A stretch of 64,000 bases of DNA, taken from positions 7,502,001 to 7,566,000 of the forward strand of contig NZ_CP073318.1 of assembly GCF_018263855.1 (NCBI RefSeq), written 5' to 3'. This document shows, one piece after another, positions 1 through 7,932 of the stretch; position 1 is the first letter of the stretch, and each line of letters starts with the position of its first letter. Both the position numbers and the translations under genes were made by a program. Source of the DNA: Kutzneria sp. CA-103260 (GTDB taxonomy: Bacteria; Actinomycetota; Actinomycetes; Mycobacteriales; Pseudonocardiaceae). The notes below the pieces were generated by a model. That model was given only the letters and a program-made list of their open reading frames with translations, searched no databases and was not told the DNA's origin.

Positions 1-670
1 GTTCGATCCGCACGATCTCGGGCCGATGGCCGGGGCCGTACACCGCATTCATGATGGAATGCCACAGCCCGCCCGCCTCCGGCGCGAAGTACACGAGCGG
101 CTCGTCGATGAAGTCGGCCGTGATCACCGACGGCGCGTCGGCCAGTCGGTGGCCGGTCGGCACCGCGAGCACCACGGAATCGTGGCCGATCACCACGCTC
201 GTGAGATCGTCGGTGATCTCCAGCGGCGGCCGGACAAATCCGAGGTCGATCTGGCGCGACGCGACGCGGTCGATGTTGATGCTGGAGAAGCCGTTGAGCA
301 CCCGCACCTCCAGTTTCGGGTGCGCGGCGCGGAACGACGACATTATCGTGTACGGCAGGCCGACGCCGGCCGACTGCGTGTGGCTGATCACCAGCGCGCC
401 CTGTTCCTTCTGGGCCAGGTCGTTGGCCAGCTGGCTGACCTCGTTGGCGTGCTCGAGCAGCCGCTGGGCGGCCGGCAGCAGCGCCTTGCCCGCGGCGGTG
501 AGTGTGACGTGCTGGCGATTGCGCTCGAACACGGGGAACCCGAGTTGGCGTTCGAAGGTCTTGATGCCCTGCGACAAGCCGGGCTGGGTGATGTGCATCA
601 GCTTCGCGGCCTTGCCGAAGTTCAGCTCGCGCGCCAGGGTCACAAAATATCGAAGGCCACGCAGTTCCAT
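1..670 (-). CDS. LysR-family transcriptional regulator (3' end beyond window)
   Basis: About 223 N-terminal residues are visible; the C-terminus lies outside the window. The protein opens MELRGLRYFVTLA and continues with a LysR winged helix-turn-helix (FGKAAKLMHITQPGLSQGIK), then an effector-binding fold with hydrophobic strands such as PLVYFAPEAG. LysR proteins are cytoplasmic DNA-binding regulators that sense a small co-inducer. The ATG at 670 is at the canonical distance from the helix-turn-helix. No divergent partner is adjacent, because the next gene (M20 amidohydrolase) is on the same strand, so its target cannot be inferred. It may belong to the genes left of the window. Confidence 0.9.
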   Translation of the reverse strand, partial: MELRGLRYFVTLARELNFGKAAKLMHITQPGLSQGIKTFERQLGFPVFERNRQHVTLTAAGKALLPAAQRLLEHANEVSQLANDLAQKEQGALVISHTQSAGVGLPYTIMSSFRAAHPKLEVRVLNGFSSINIDRVASRQIDLGFVRPPLEITDDLTSVVIGHDSVVLAVPTGHRLADAPSVITADFIDEPLVYFAPEAGGLWHSIMNAVYGPGHRPEIVRIE

Positions 671-1011
671 CAGCCAGCCCCTTCCTGACCCAATTGTCCC
701 ACCGCAGAGAAGCCGACTTCGCTCAGCGGCGAACGGACCGTCCAGGCGGGTCGAATCAGACCTCCCCACGCTCGCACACTATGCGGGCGACGATTCCATG
801 CTGGCTGACAAGTGATTCCCTTACGGGCCTGAGCATCCTGCATGTCGTGTATCACCATGGTGACCGATTCCTCCGCGCTGGTCTGCGCCGGCGTATCGGA
901 CCGCCTGCCATGTGATACTGGCTCAGTCACCTCATGCCGGTACCCCCAGACTACCTAGTCCATGAGGCTTCCTCGACGGCCGAACAGTCCGTTCCTGATG
1001 ATACTCAGCTA
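671..1011. other. Intergenic stretch, no gene seen
   Basis: I see no credible coding region here. Reading frames that cross it have no ribosome binding site and no recognisable domain. It carries the upstream region of the LysR gene on the left and the downstream end of the amidohydrolase on the right. Confidence 0.5.
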
Positions 1012-2217
1012 TCACGCCGCCGATTCCCCTCCCCGCGAGAGCACGGTCCCGAGTTCCACTGCCGGCAACAACGCCGACTCGTCGAAGTCGAAGTCCGCGG
1101 TGTGCAGATCCGGGTGGTCGGGTCCGCGGGCGCAGCCGAGCAGACACAGCACTCCGGAACCGTCCACCAGGTACCACCCGAAGTCGTCGCTGACGCCGAC
1201 CGGTTTCGCCGGGTAGTCGACGCAGTCGATGCCCAGGCTCGCCGCCGCGGCGCGCACCCGGTCGACGGAGTCCCTGGTGTTCCAGACCGGCGGCCGAACC
1301 CCCGAGATCACCTCGGTCTCGACGGACGTTCCCGTCGCGGTCGCGATCTCGTTGGCAAGCCTGCGGATTTCGGCCACCGCCGCGTCCTGGTCGCGCCAGG
1401 TCAGCGATCGCAGCGTGGCCCGCAGCGTGCATTCGGCCGGCACGCTGTTCGGCGCGCGGCCGCCGGCGAGCACGCCGACGTTGAGCGCCACGGGATCGGC
1501 CGGTTCAGGGTGGCGGCCGGTGCGGAACGGCAGCGCGCCGTACAGCCGGACGGCAGCGGCCAACGCGTCGACGGCCGCTGCCTCCGACTGGGTGCCGTGC
1601 GCCCGGCCGGGCCGGCCGGTGATCTCGACCGTGATCCCGGCGACCGCGGGCAGCAACGGCCCTTCCCGCACCCCCACCGTTCCGGCGGGCAGCTCCGGCC
1701 ATATGTGGAACGCCACGAACTCCGGCGGCCGCAACTCGGCGGGAAGACCGCCGAGCACCAGCGGCGCCCCGGACGGGTAGGACTCCTCGGCTTGCTGGAA
1801 CACCAGCAGCACCGGCCGGCGGGGCGGTCGGGCACTCAGTCGTCGGGCCAGCGTGAGCAGCAACGCGACGTGTCCGTCGTGGCCGCACGCGTGCGCGACA
1901 CCCGCCGTGCGCGACCGGTATGGCTTCTCGCCCGCCTCCTCGACCGGCACGGCGTCGATGTCGGCGCGGAAGCCGATGGCCGGCTTGACGCCCGCCGGTC
2001 CGACGACCACGGCGACGCTGGTCGGGGCCGGCCGGAACGGCTTCAGCCCCAGCAACGCCAGGACTCGCTCGATCAGGGCGGCGGTGCGGCGTTCGTGGTG
2101 GGCGAGCTCGGGCCAGCGGTGGATCGCCCTGCGCAACCGCCTCGCGAAGTCCAGGTCGCCGAGGCCGCTGCCCGGCAGGGTGTGGAGCGGCTCCGACGGC
2201 CGGGCGGGCGGAGTCAC
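1012..2217 (-). CDS. M20-family amidohydrolase / peptidase
   Basis: This 401-residue protein matches the M20D metallopeptidase-like amidohydrolases, which hydrolyse N-acyl amino acids or small amides in the cytoplasm using a di-metal site. Visible motifs are FRADIDAVP (about 83-91), HACGHDGH (109-116) with metal-binding His and Asp, QQAEE (141-145) with the catalytic Glu, and a C-terminal HPDLHTADFDFDE. Length is normal for the family. It starts with GTG at 2217, overlapping the stop of the upstream dioxygenase gene (GTGA), which indicates translational coupling. In this locus it could trim an acyl or amino-acid group from a precursor or product; that role is inference. Confidence 0.88.
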   Translation of the reverse strand: MTPPARPSEPLHTLPGSGLGDLDFARRLRRAIHRWPELAHHERRTAALIERVLALLGLKPFRPAPTSVAVVVGPAGVKPAIGFRADIDAVPVEEAGEKPYRSRTAGVAHACGHDGHVALLLTLARRLSARPPRRPVLLVFQQAEESYPSGAPLVLGGLPAELRPPEFVAFHIWPELPAGTVGVREGPLLPAVAGITVEITGRPGRAHGTQSEAAAVDALAAAVRLYGALPFRTGRHPEPADPVALNVGVLAGGRAPNSVPAECTLRATLRSLTWRDQDAAVAEIRRLANEIATATGTSVETEVISGVRPPVWNTRDSVDRVRAAAASLGIDCVDYPAKPVGVSDDFGWYLVDGSGVLCLLGCARGPDHPDLHTADFDFDESALLPAVELGTVLSRGGESAA

Positions 2218-2807
2218 AGCATCACCTTGACCCGCAGCAACGACCGCTCGGAGTTAGACGCGTCGACGATCGGCGTGCGGGCGTGCAGGCTCCTCGTGTT
2301 GTCCAACAGCAGCAGGGACCGCCCGTCGCCGTTCTGGTCGGGGCTGACGCTGAACAAGCACGTGAGGTCGTTGGGGCGCAGCCAATCCGTGCCGTCGGTG
2401 TGCAGGTTCTCGTTGAGCACGCCGTATCCCTCGCGCGCCGCGTCGGTGGCCGGCCGCAACTCCCGCATGGTCCGGGCCCAGGCGGCCCGGTACGGCTCGA
2501 CGAAGGAGCCGAGGGCGTCGGCGAGCGTGACGAAAAAGACGGTGGGCTGGACCAGCGGGATGTTCCTGATCCACGCGAAGTGCGGCGGTCGCGCCAGGAT
2601 CGCCCTGATCTCGTCGACGAAGGCGGCAAAGCCCGGCCATCTCTCGACGACGGCCTGTCGCGCTGCCGCCTGGCCGTCCGGCCGCCGGTGGATGTCGACG
2701 TCGCCGTCAACGGGTGTGTGCCGGCGCATCGACTCGGAGACCGCGCCGGCCTCGGCGTCGTCGAGCAGGCGGACCGCGTCCGTCCAGTCGGTGACGGTGC
2801 CGGTCAT
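2214..2807 (-). CDS. TauD/TfdA-type Fe(II)/2-oxoglutarate dioxygenase
   Basis: A 197-residue protein with the facial triad of the TauD/TfdA clan: HTD at residues 136-138 (NENLHTDGTDW) and the distal His at about 175 (NTRSLHARTP), followed by a C-terminal Arg-rich strand that normally holds 2-oxoglutarate. Such enzymes hydroxylate or desaturate small or carrier-bound substrates. The ATG at 2807 is chosen because residues upstream of it in the longer frame are low-complexity and unlike the family; no strong ribosome binding site precedes it. It is the first gene of a two-gene coupled unit with the M20 amidohydrolase. A CRP-like palindrome lies about 170 bp upstream. At under 200 residues it is shorter than TauD itself (about 280). 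Confidence 0.8.
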   Translation of the reverse strand: MTGTVTDWTDAVRLLDDAEAGAVSESMRRHTPVDGDVDIHRRPDGQAAARQAVVERWPGFAAFVDEIRAILARPPHFAWIRNIPLVQPTVFFVTLADALGSFVEPYRAAWARTMRELRPATDAAREGYGVLNENLHTDGTDWLRPNDLTCLFSVSPDQNGDGRSLLLLDNTRSLHARTPIVDASNSERSLLRVKVML

Positions 2808-3255
2808 CGAGCCGCGCCCGGATCCGTGGCGCGCGGCGGCGCCGCGCACCGAACTCGCGAAACAACGCTGACCATGGCGGCTCCCGGCACGAAATCGGGT
2901 GTCGCCCGACCATCGAAGGGCCGGGCCGATCACCAGACTGGTGCAGCGGGACGACGGATCCAAGCCCCCCAATCAGCTGTGATAGAGATCACGGTGGTTG
3001 CACCGTAAATGCCGGACAGGTCCACCTTTTCCACCTGCGCGAACACACGGATACTCGTCGACCAATAACGTTTTCAACAACTCTTCACACCTGCGCATTG
3101 CGACGACCCGGAGGGTCGAGACGGGCCGCCGGACGCCCGCGCGTCGGCGCAACGGGCCCAACCGGGTGATCGCTCGTGCTTATCACCTTGGGTGCGCGGC
3201 GCCGTCTACCTGACGGGTCACAGCCGCGCAACCCTCCGCCTGCATTTTGCCACTA
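2808..3255. other. Intergenic region between carrier protein and dioxygenase
   Basis: No gene is seen. The stretch is less GC-rich than its surroundings around 3040-3110 and contains the CRP-like palindrome at 2978-2993, so it probably holds the promoter of the dioxygenase-amidohydrolase unit. Confidence 0.45.
2978..2993. promoter_or_regulatory. CRP/FNR-type palindrome (TGTGA-N6-TCACG)
   Basis: TGTGATAGAGATCACG fits the CRP-family consensus TGTGA-N6-TCACA with a single mismatch in the last base. It lies upstream of the dioxygenase start at 2807. A second, perfect copy lies at 4737-4752 upstream of the LuxR-type regulator, which supports a shared CRP-like input to this locus. Confidence 0.5.
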
Positions 3256-3567
3256 TCATGAATCCGTCGCGCCGCCCAGAACGGCGAGGTCCTCGAGCCG
3301 CTCGGCGACGAACTCGGCAATCAGGCGCAGCGTCGAGAAGTGATGGCGGATGTCGTGTTCGACAAAATCGACCTCGATGCCAAATGTGCTTTCGATACGG
3401 CACACGCATTCGAGGGCGGCGAGACTGTCGTAACGGTCGCCGAGCGCGTCGGACAGGAGGTCGTCGGCGCCGACGGGGTCGACCAATGCGCCGAACTGCA
3501 GGCGCAGCGCCACACGGACGCGGTCGGCGACGGTGACGGCGGCAGCGGAGGCAACGGGGGCGGACAT
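3256..3567 (-). CDS. Free-standing acyl/peptidyl carrier protein
   Basis: A 103-residue protein with the four-helix carrier fold. The phosphopantetheine attachment site is Ser48 in RYDSLAALE, followed by the acidic helix II (CRIESTFGIEVDF) that docks partner enzymes. Carrier proteins tether acyl or aminoacyl groups as thioesters in the cytoplasm. The start ATG at 3567 has an AGGAAG ribosome binding site about 8 nt upstream. It stands alone on the minus strand, but the 9-bp operator word found at other promoters of this locus lies 67 bp upstream of its start. That suggests co-regulation with the second carrier protein, the condensation protein and the ligases further right. Confidence 0.87.
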   Translation of the reverse strand: MSAPVASAAAVTVADRVRVALRLQFGALVDPVGADDLLSDALGDRYDSLAALECVCRIESTFGIEVDFVEHDIRHHFSTLRLIAEFVAERLEDLAVLGGATDS

Positions 3568-3633
3568 CTGCTCTTCCTTTCTGTCGACGTTCCTGAAGGC
3601 TGCCTCAACTGTAACCAGCGGGATGCCACAAGC

Positions 3634-3642
3634 GTCATGACA
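3634..3642. promoter_or_regulatory. Locus operator copy A (GTCATGACA)
   Basis: The word GTCATGACA lies 67 bp upstream of the carrier-protein start codon. Identical 9-bp copies occur at 7723, 13811 and 16049, all in promoter regions of this biosynthetic locus. Binding by the XRE-TPR protein is inferred from the copy at its own promoter. Confidence 0.55.
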
Positions 3643-3685
3643 GCTACGACTGAGAGTGAGAACCGCCGATTATCGATTCGCCCGC

Positions 3686-4714
3686 TCACAGCCACCCCAT
3701 TTCCTTGGCGAGCATCCCCGCCTGGAATCTGCTGCCCGCCCCGAGCCGCGTCATCAGGTCGGCGACGTGCCGTCGGTAGGTGCGCAGCGAGATGCCCAGC
3801 TCGCGCGCCCCCACCTCGTCCTTGTCCGCGGTGGCCAGCAGCGTCAGCACCTGCTTCTCGACGGCGCTGATCGGGGTGGCCGCCGACTCGCGCCCCTCCG
3901 TCGGCACGAAGTCCCGCGCCGCCGACCAGAGCTGGTCGAACAGCACGACGATGTTCGCGACCAGCGGTGGCTGCCGGATCACGACGGCCCCTCGCGTGTT
4001 CGTCTCCGGGTCCGGGTCCGCCGGAATGATCGCGACCTGGCGGTCGTAGACCAGCATGCGGTGGTCGAGCGGCCCGTCGATGAGCCGAACGCGGGCCCCG
4101 AGCCGGCTGATCTCCGTCAGATAGGCCGCGGTCAGGCCGTCCTCGACGGCCGAGCTGACCACGACGGTCCGCATCGCCACCCCACGGCGCAGGCAGCGCA
4201 TGTCCAGCGGCCGGGCGGACTCCAGCATCGACGCGGTCAGCGGCCCGTCGAGCTGCAGCGAGCAGATCTCATGGCGGGCGAAGAACGCCAGGTCGTCGAT
4301 GCGTTCCCGGATCGCGGCCAGGTCGACGATGGTCTCGTTCTCCTGCGGCGGATCGGCCACCGCGGCTTCCCGGCGCGCGTTCTGCAGCACCGGGATCGCC
4401 AGCCGGGCCGCGGCGACACGGTAGGAGGCGTCGCTGAGCTCCGCGAGCCGCCGTTCGATCAGCCGCTCGATGCCGACCGCCGGATCCGTGGGGTGGATCC
4501 GCTGGTCGTCGGCGGTGTGCACGAGCCGAAGGCCGTGCAGTGTGGTCAGCGCGTGGTCCAGCGCCTCGCGCTCGACGCGCAGCGCCGCGACGACGGACTC
4601 GGGATACGCGCCCTGCCGGCCGAGCAGAAATCGGTAGACGGTCATCGCCTCCGGGGTGAGTCCCAGACTTGACAGGTCCCCATCGGATTCACTCAACGGC
4701 TCCACAGGAGACAA
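3686..4714 (-). CDS. TrmB-like / LuxR-type transcriptional regulator
   Basis: A 342-residue regulator. The N-terminus (LGLTPEAMTVYRFLLGR through about residue 90) resembles the TrmB winged helix. The centre carries a small-molecule-sensor-like region with RLIDGPLDHRMLVYD. The C-terminus (EKQVLTLLATADKDEVGARE) is a LuxR helix-turn-helix. Such proteins are common pathway-specific regulators in actinomycete clusters. The start at 4714 is a TTG without a clear ribosome binding site; a GTG four codons later is an alternative. A perfect CRP-like palindrome lies 23 bp upstream of the start, so expression may respond to a CRP-family protein. Confidence 0.82.
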   Translation of the reverse strand: MSPVEPLSESDGDLSSLGLTPEAMTVYRFLLGRQGAYPESVVAALRVEREALDHALTTLHGLRLVHTADDQRIHPTDPAVGIERLIERRLAELSDASYRVAAARLAIPVLQNARREAAVADPPQENETIVDLAAIRERIDDLAFFARHEICSLQLDGPLTASMLESARPLDMRCLRRGVAMRTVVVSSAVEDGLTAAYLTEISRLGARVRLIDGPLDHRMLVYDRQVAIIPADPDPETNTRGAVVIRQPPLVANIVVLFDQLWSAARDFVPTEGRESAATPISAVEKQVLTLLATADKDEVGARELGISLRTYRRHVADLMTRLGAGSRFQAGMLAKEMGWL

Positions 4715-4736
4715 GGTAGCAGAAAACTCTTTGTTA

Positions 4737-4752
4737 TGTGATGCACATCACA
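4737..4752. promoter_or_regulatory. Perfect CRP-type palindrome (TGTGA-N6-TCACA)
   Basis: TGTGATGCACATCACA is a perfect 16-bp inverted repeat and an exact match to the CRP-family consensus. It sits just upstream of the LuxR-type regulator (start 4714) and in the shared upstream region of the divergent precursor-like peptide gene (start 5036). The remaining gap 4753-5035 holds no gene. A weak promoter-like pair, TTGACG at 4913-4918 and ATTCGT at 4936-4941 with 17-bp spacing, could serve the peptide gene. Confidence 0.65.
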
Positions 4753-5035
4753 TGTATTACCAAACATTAGTTGGACGCGGTCGACGCACGCTGTCGTGCA
4801 CAGAGCCGGTGATCATTTACCGAGATTGCTTGCAAGGTCGTGAACATTGACTCCGACCGAGTGATGGTGTTCCTCGCCGCTGTCCTGCCATGGTTTCCTT
4901 GGGTTGCCACGTTTGACGGCGCCCACCGAAGCGGCATTCGTGAGCCGCACGCAGTTCATTGGCAGAGTGTGAGCGATGACGGCGAACCACACCATTCAAC
5001 CGGCCGTCATCAAAATCAGTGATAAGGAGTTGATC

Positions 5036-5191
5036 ATGTCTACCCTTGTCGAGTCCATCCAGACCACCCACCAGACGGTCATCGTGCGGCCGACGAGCCT
5101 GGCCGACACGCTGGCCGAGATCAAGGCGAAGCGGGAGGCCGACCTGATTCGCTTCCGGACCTGCTGCGCCGACCCGCGCGCCAGCAAGTAG
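5036..5191 (+). CDS. 51-residue putative RiPP precursor peptide with C-terminal Cys-Cys
   Basis: A short gene encoding 51 residues. The start ATG at 5036 is preceded by AAGGAG with about 8-nt spacing. The N-terminal part looks like a helical leader (TSLADTLAEIKAKREADLI), and the C-terminus carries the motif RTCCADPRASK, the only Cys residues in the peptide. There is no double-glycine site. It is followed after 92 bp by the RlmN-like radical SAM gene on the same strand, the usual layout of a RiPP precursor and its modifying enzyme. I do not recognise the peptide from a described family. That it is a substrate of the radical SAM enzyme is inference. Confidence 0.68.
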   Translation: MSTLVESIQTTHQTVIVRPTSLADTLAEIKAKREADLIRFRTCCADPRASK

Positions 5192-5283
5192 TTCCCTGAA
5201 CGGGGTGGTGGCTCGCCGATGTCGCCGGGCCACCACCCCGCTTCTGTCGTGTCATTCGCCCTGCGCCGAGGAAAGGGACGACC

Positions 5284-5976
5284 GTGGAGCATGTCGCGCT
5301 GAATCCGAGGCAACGTCACGACAACGGCGACGGTACGGTCGAATACCTGTGGGAACTCGGCGACAACCGCACAATCCAGAGCGCGTGCTTCGACGACCCG
5401 ACGCCGGGCCTGCGCCTGTCCACGCAGACCGGCTGCTCGCCCGGATGCGGGTTCTGCGCCGCCGCGCTGCGCTACTCCGTGCGCGACCTGACGGCCGCCG
5501 AGATCATCGCGCAGGCGCGGTCGGTGGACGAGGACCTGCGCTCCCGCGGCATCGCGAAGCCGTGGCAGCAGGTCCACCTGTCCGGCATGGGCGAGGCGCT
5601 GCTGAACTACGACAACGTGCTGGAGGCGGCGCGCTGGCTGCGCCGCTGGACCAGCAACGGCACCGTCTCGGTGACCACATCCGGCATCGTGCCGGGCATC
5701 TACCGGCTCGCCGAGGAGCCGACGGACATCCAGCTGCGCATCCTGCTGCACGCCACCGAGGACGACGCGCGGCGCAAGCTGATCCGGGTCGGCCGCGAGT
5801 GGAACATCGCCGACGTGCTGGAGGCGGCCCGCTTCTTCGCCCACCGCCAGGGCCGTCGCGCCGTCATCGACTACGTGTTGGTGCACGGCGTCAACGACAC
5901 CGACGACGATGCGCGCCGGCTGGTCGACCTGCTCGACCCGGAGCTGCTCGAGGTCTGCTTTCTGTGCCTGGCCTGA
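5284..5976 (+). CDS. Shortened RlmN-like radical SAM enzyme, likely peptide-modifying
   Basis: A 230-residue protein with the radical SAM cluster motif CSPGCGFC (Cys51, Cys55, Cys58), a GMGE segment at 101-104 and RlmN-family blocks such as TTSGIVPGIYRL, LLHATEDDARRKL and DYVLVHGVND. RlmN proteins (about 350-380 residues) methylate C2 of adenine in RNA using two cysteines outside the cluster. Here the N-terminal RNA-binding domain is missing, the position of the first extra Cys is Arg (GLRLSTQTGC), and the segment carrying the methyl-carrier Cys is absent; the chain ends VCFLCLA. It is therefore probably not an RNA methylase. The start is GTG at 5284. It follows the Cys-Cys peptide gene and may modify it. 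Confidence 0.85.
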   Translation: MEHVALNPRQRHDNGDGTVEYLWELGDNRTIQSACFDDPTPGLRLSTQTGCSPGCGFCAAALRYSVRDLTAAEIIAQARSVDEDLRSRGIAKPWQQVHLSGMGEALLNYDNVLEAARWLRRWTSNGTVSVTTSGIVPGIYRLAEEPTDIQLRILLHATEDDARRKLIRVGREWNIADVLEAARFFAHRQGRRAVIDYVLVHGVNDTDDDARRLVDLLDPELLEVCFLCLA

Positions 5977-5990
5977 GCGCGCCGCTCAGG
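5972..5990. terminator. Stem-loop at the convergent radical SAM / LysR junction
   Basis: CCTGAGCG and CGCTCAGG form a perfect 8-bp stem with a 3-nt loop. It overlaps the stop codon of the radical SAM gene and the end of the convergent LysR gene, so it is a likely bidirectional terminator. Confidence 0.55.
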
Positions 5991-6591
5991 TGAGGTGACC
6001 GTCCTGCATCTGTCCGGCCACGAAGTCGTCGATCCAGGACAGCAGCAGGGCGACCGCGGGGGTGAACCGGTCGGCCCGCCAGGCGAGCCCGAACTCGGCG
6101 GCGCCGATGCGCCGCACCGAGATCATGCCGTCGAGATCGGCGGGCAGCCCGACCACGGCCATGTCGCTGCTGCCCTCGCGCAGCGCCTGCACGCAGTCCA
6201 CCGTGGACATCGGGCGCTCCAGCAGCAGGACGTCGGAGTGCGCGGCGCGGAACCGCAACAACAGCCGGCGCGCGACGTCGACGCCGGCCTCAGTGGCGCG
6301 GGCGACGGTGAACACGGTCGAGCCCCGGGCCTGCGGCAGGTCCGCGGCGAGCGACTCGACGGCGTCCGCGTGCGCGATCAGGTTCTCGGCGGCGTCGAGG
6401 AACGCGGACCCGCGTTCCGTCAGCCGCGCCACGTTGTTCGCGGTGTACAGCAGTTGAAACCCGATCTGCTCCTCGAGCTCGTTGATCGCGCGTGCGAGCT
6501 CGAACCGGGAAATGTCCATCGCGACGGCAGCCTTGCCGAAGCTTTGTGCCCGCGCGACGGTGACGAAGTGCCTCAGCTGCCACAATTCCAT
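5986..6591 (-). CDS. Short LysR-type regulator
   Basis: A 201-residue LysR protein. It starts MELWQLRHFVTVA with the helix-turn-helix around FGKAAVAMDISRFELARAI, then a linker helix and the first half of the effector domain (VFTVARATEAGVDVARRLL). LysR proteins are usually about 290-310 residues, so the second effector lobe is largely missing; it may be a minimal or degenerate regulator. ATG 6591 is chosen because it puts the helix-turn-helix at the canonical position; 24 in-frame codons upstream look non-coding. It is convergent with the radical SAM gene and lies next to the oxygenase gene. Its regulatory role within the locus is unknown. Confidence 0.75.
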   Translation of the reverse strand: MELWQLRHFVTVARAQSFGKAAVAMDISRFELARAINELEEQIGFQLLYTANNVARLTERGSAFLDAAENLIAHADAVESLAADLPQARGSTVFTVARATEAGVDVARRLLLRFRAAHSDVLLLERPMSTVDCVQALREGSSDMAVVGLPADLDGMISVRRIGAAEFGLAWRADRFTPAVALLLSWIDDFVAGQMQDGHLT

Positions 6592-6724
6592 GTCACCGCA
6601 CTCCGGGATCTCCGAATTACCACAATAGTCGTCACTGTGTTCGCGATTTGTTTGTCCATACATTGGACCGCGCCTCCGGGTGCCGTGTACAGAACCACTT
6701 TCTAATGAGGGTGATAAGGAACAG

Positions 6725-7648
6725 TTATGACGCCCTGTCCGCGGCCGCCAGGTCCACCACGGACAGCGGCGTCCGGACGGGCGGCAGCTCGGCCAGCCGC
6801 GCCTTGCGGGCCGCCTGCACCAGGTCCTCCGGCGACAGCGCGTGCACCTGTAGCCGCGCGTGCTCGAGCAGCGCCTTTGCGGTGGCCAGCACGTCGTCGT
6901 CGGTCACCGGCCGCGGCGCCAGGTCCAGCCCGGTCGCGGTGACCTTCTGCAGCGCGCGGAACAGGTCGCCGAGGTGCACCTCGCGGAGGGTCAGCGACAG
7001 GTGCGCGGACAGCCCGCTCTCGCCCGTGGCGCGGTGCGCGTAGCCGCGAGGGATGTACATGACCTCGCCGGCCCGCAGGGTGGTCTCCATGACCTGCTCC
7101 GGCGGCTCGCCGGTGACGCGGCCCTGCAGCCAGTTCCCGTCGGCGGGACCGGCGTGCACGTGCCAGTGCTTGCTGCCGTTGACCTGGATGACCAGCACGT
7201 CGGCGTCGTCCCGGTGCAGCGGCACACCCTGCTGCCCGGCCGGCGTCACGAAGTAGAACGCCTCGACCGGACGGCCCAGCTCGGTGGACAAGGTGGCCAG
7301 CAGCTCACGGGTGGGCGTGTGCCACTGGTCGAGCCGGCGCAGCAGCAGCGTCGCGCCCTTGTCAAGCAGCGCGCGGATCTTCCGCTCGTCGGCGAAGCCG
7401 GGGTAGCTCTGGTGGTAGACCGACCGCGCGGACAGGTAGTCCGACTCTTCGATCACGGCGTCCGCGCGGGTCAGCTCGACGTAGGGCGAGCGCAGCAGGC
7501 CGGTGGCCAGAGCCTCGTCCAGGTCCGCGAGCGTGAACGGGCTGTACGCGCCGCCACCGGGCCGGAACACCGCCGGCTTCGCGCGCCAGCACGTCGCCAT
7601 GAACTCGTCGGGGTCGCCGACCCACCGGGCCAGTGTCGGAGCACGCAT
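6725..7648 (-). CDS. JmjC/ROX-type Fe(II)/2-oxoglutarate oxygenase
   Basis: A 307-residue cupin-fold oxygenase. The iron triad is visible as His145 and Asp147 (VPLHRDD) and His205 (RGYAHR); Lys160 in GSKHWHVH is the usual 2-oxoglutarate-binding Lys of bacterial JmjC/ROX proteins. The N-terminal block WVGDPDEFMATCWRAKPAVF is typical of ribosomal-oxygenase-like proteins. The start at 7648 has AGGAGG about 10 nt upstream. Related enzymes hydroxylate protein or peptide side chains. It is divergent from the triple precursor-peptide array and shares a 284-bp intergenic region containing the locus operator, so hydroxylation of the precursor (for example at Asp25, Pro26 or Val) is the obvious hypothesis. 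Confidence 0.87.
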   Translation of the reverse strand: MRAPTLARWVGDPDEFMATCWRAKPAVFRPGGGAYSPFTLADLDEALATGLLRSPYVELTRADAVIEESDYLSARSVYHQSYPGFADERKIRALLDKGATLLLRRLDQWHTPTRELLATLSTELGRPVEAFYFVTPAGQQGVPLHRDDADVLVIQVNGSKHWHVHAGPADGNWLQGRVTGEPPEQVMETTLRAGEVMYIPRGYAHRATGESGLSAHLSLTLREVHLGDLFRALQKVTATGLDLAPRPVTDDDVLATAKALLEHARLQVHALSPEDLVQAARKARLAELPPVRTPLSVVDLAAADRAS

Positions 7649-7722
7649 GTGCGTCTGCCTCCTCTCGGGCGGGTGCCGGACAGACACCGCGGCCAGTACC
7701 GATGAAGGCAACGCTAACTCCC

Positions 7723-7759
7723 GTCATGACATCGAGTCAAGTCTAATGACGACTTGTCA
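7723..7759. promoter_or_regulatory. Locus operator copy B in the divergent oxygenase/precursor promoter
   Basis: GTCATGACA at 7723-7731 is identical to copies A, C and D. A second element, ATGAC-N5-GTCA at 7746-7759, matches the arrangement CATGAC-N5-GTCATG seen at the XRE-TPR promoter. Both lie between the oxygenase (start 7648) and the precursor array (first start 7933), so they could control both directions. Confidence 0.55.
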
Positions 7760-7769
7760 AAATTGGGGC

Positions 7770-7799
7770 TTGCGCGAGTCACGGAGTCGTGTGTAGCGT
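7770..7799 (+). promoter_or_regulatory. Probable sigma-70-type promoter of the precursor array
   Basis: TTGCGC at 7770-7775 and TAGCGT at 7794-7799 are separated by 18 bp; TAGCGT fits the actinobacterial TANNNT -10 pattern. Transcription would start about 125 bp before the first precursor start codon. Confidence 0.4.
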
Positions 7800-7932
7800 T
7801 TGCCGTGTCGGAACGGGAACCACTTCCCGGAGACGACGGAGATAAGCAGGTCAACTTTTGTCAGAACCGACCGTTATGGCTCGCCAACGGGGCATCCGGT
7901 CGAGATTCGACACAGAACGAGGGAGATACGTC

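Noticed and set aside
932..1432. 166-codon minus-strand frame overlapping the amidohydrolase C-terminus
   Set aside because: It lies in a different frame over an amidohydrolase gene with clear motifs, and its translation is Arg-rich without a domain.
934..2871. 645-codon open frame on the plus strand opposite the amidohydrolase and dioxygenase
   Set aside because: It is a GC-driven antisense shadow with Arg/Gly/Pro-rich low-complexity translation, no domain and no ribosome binding site; the minus-strand genes have clear motifs.
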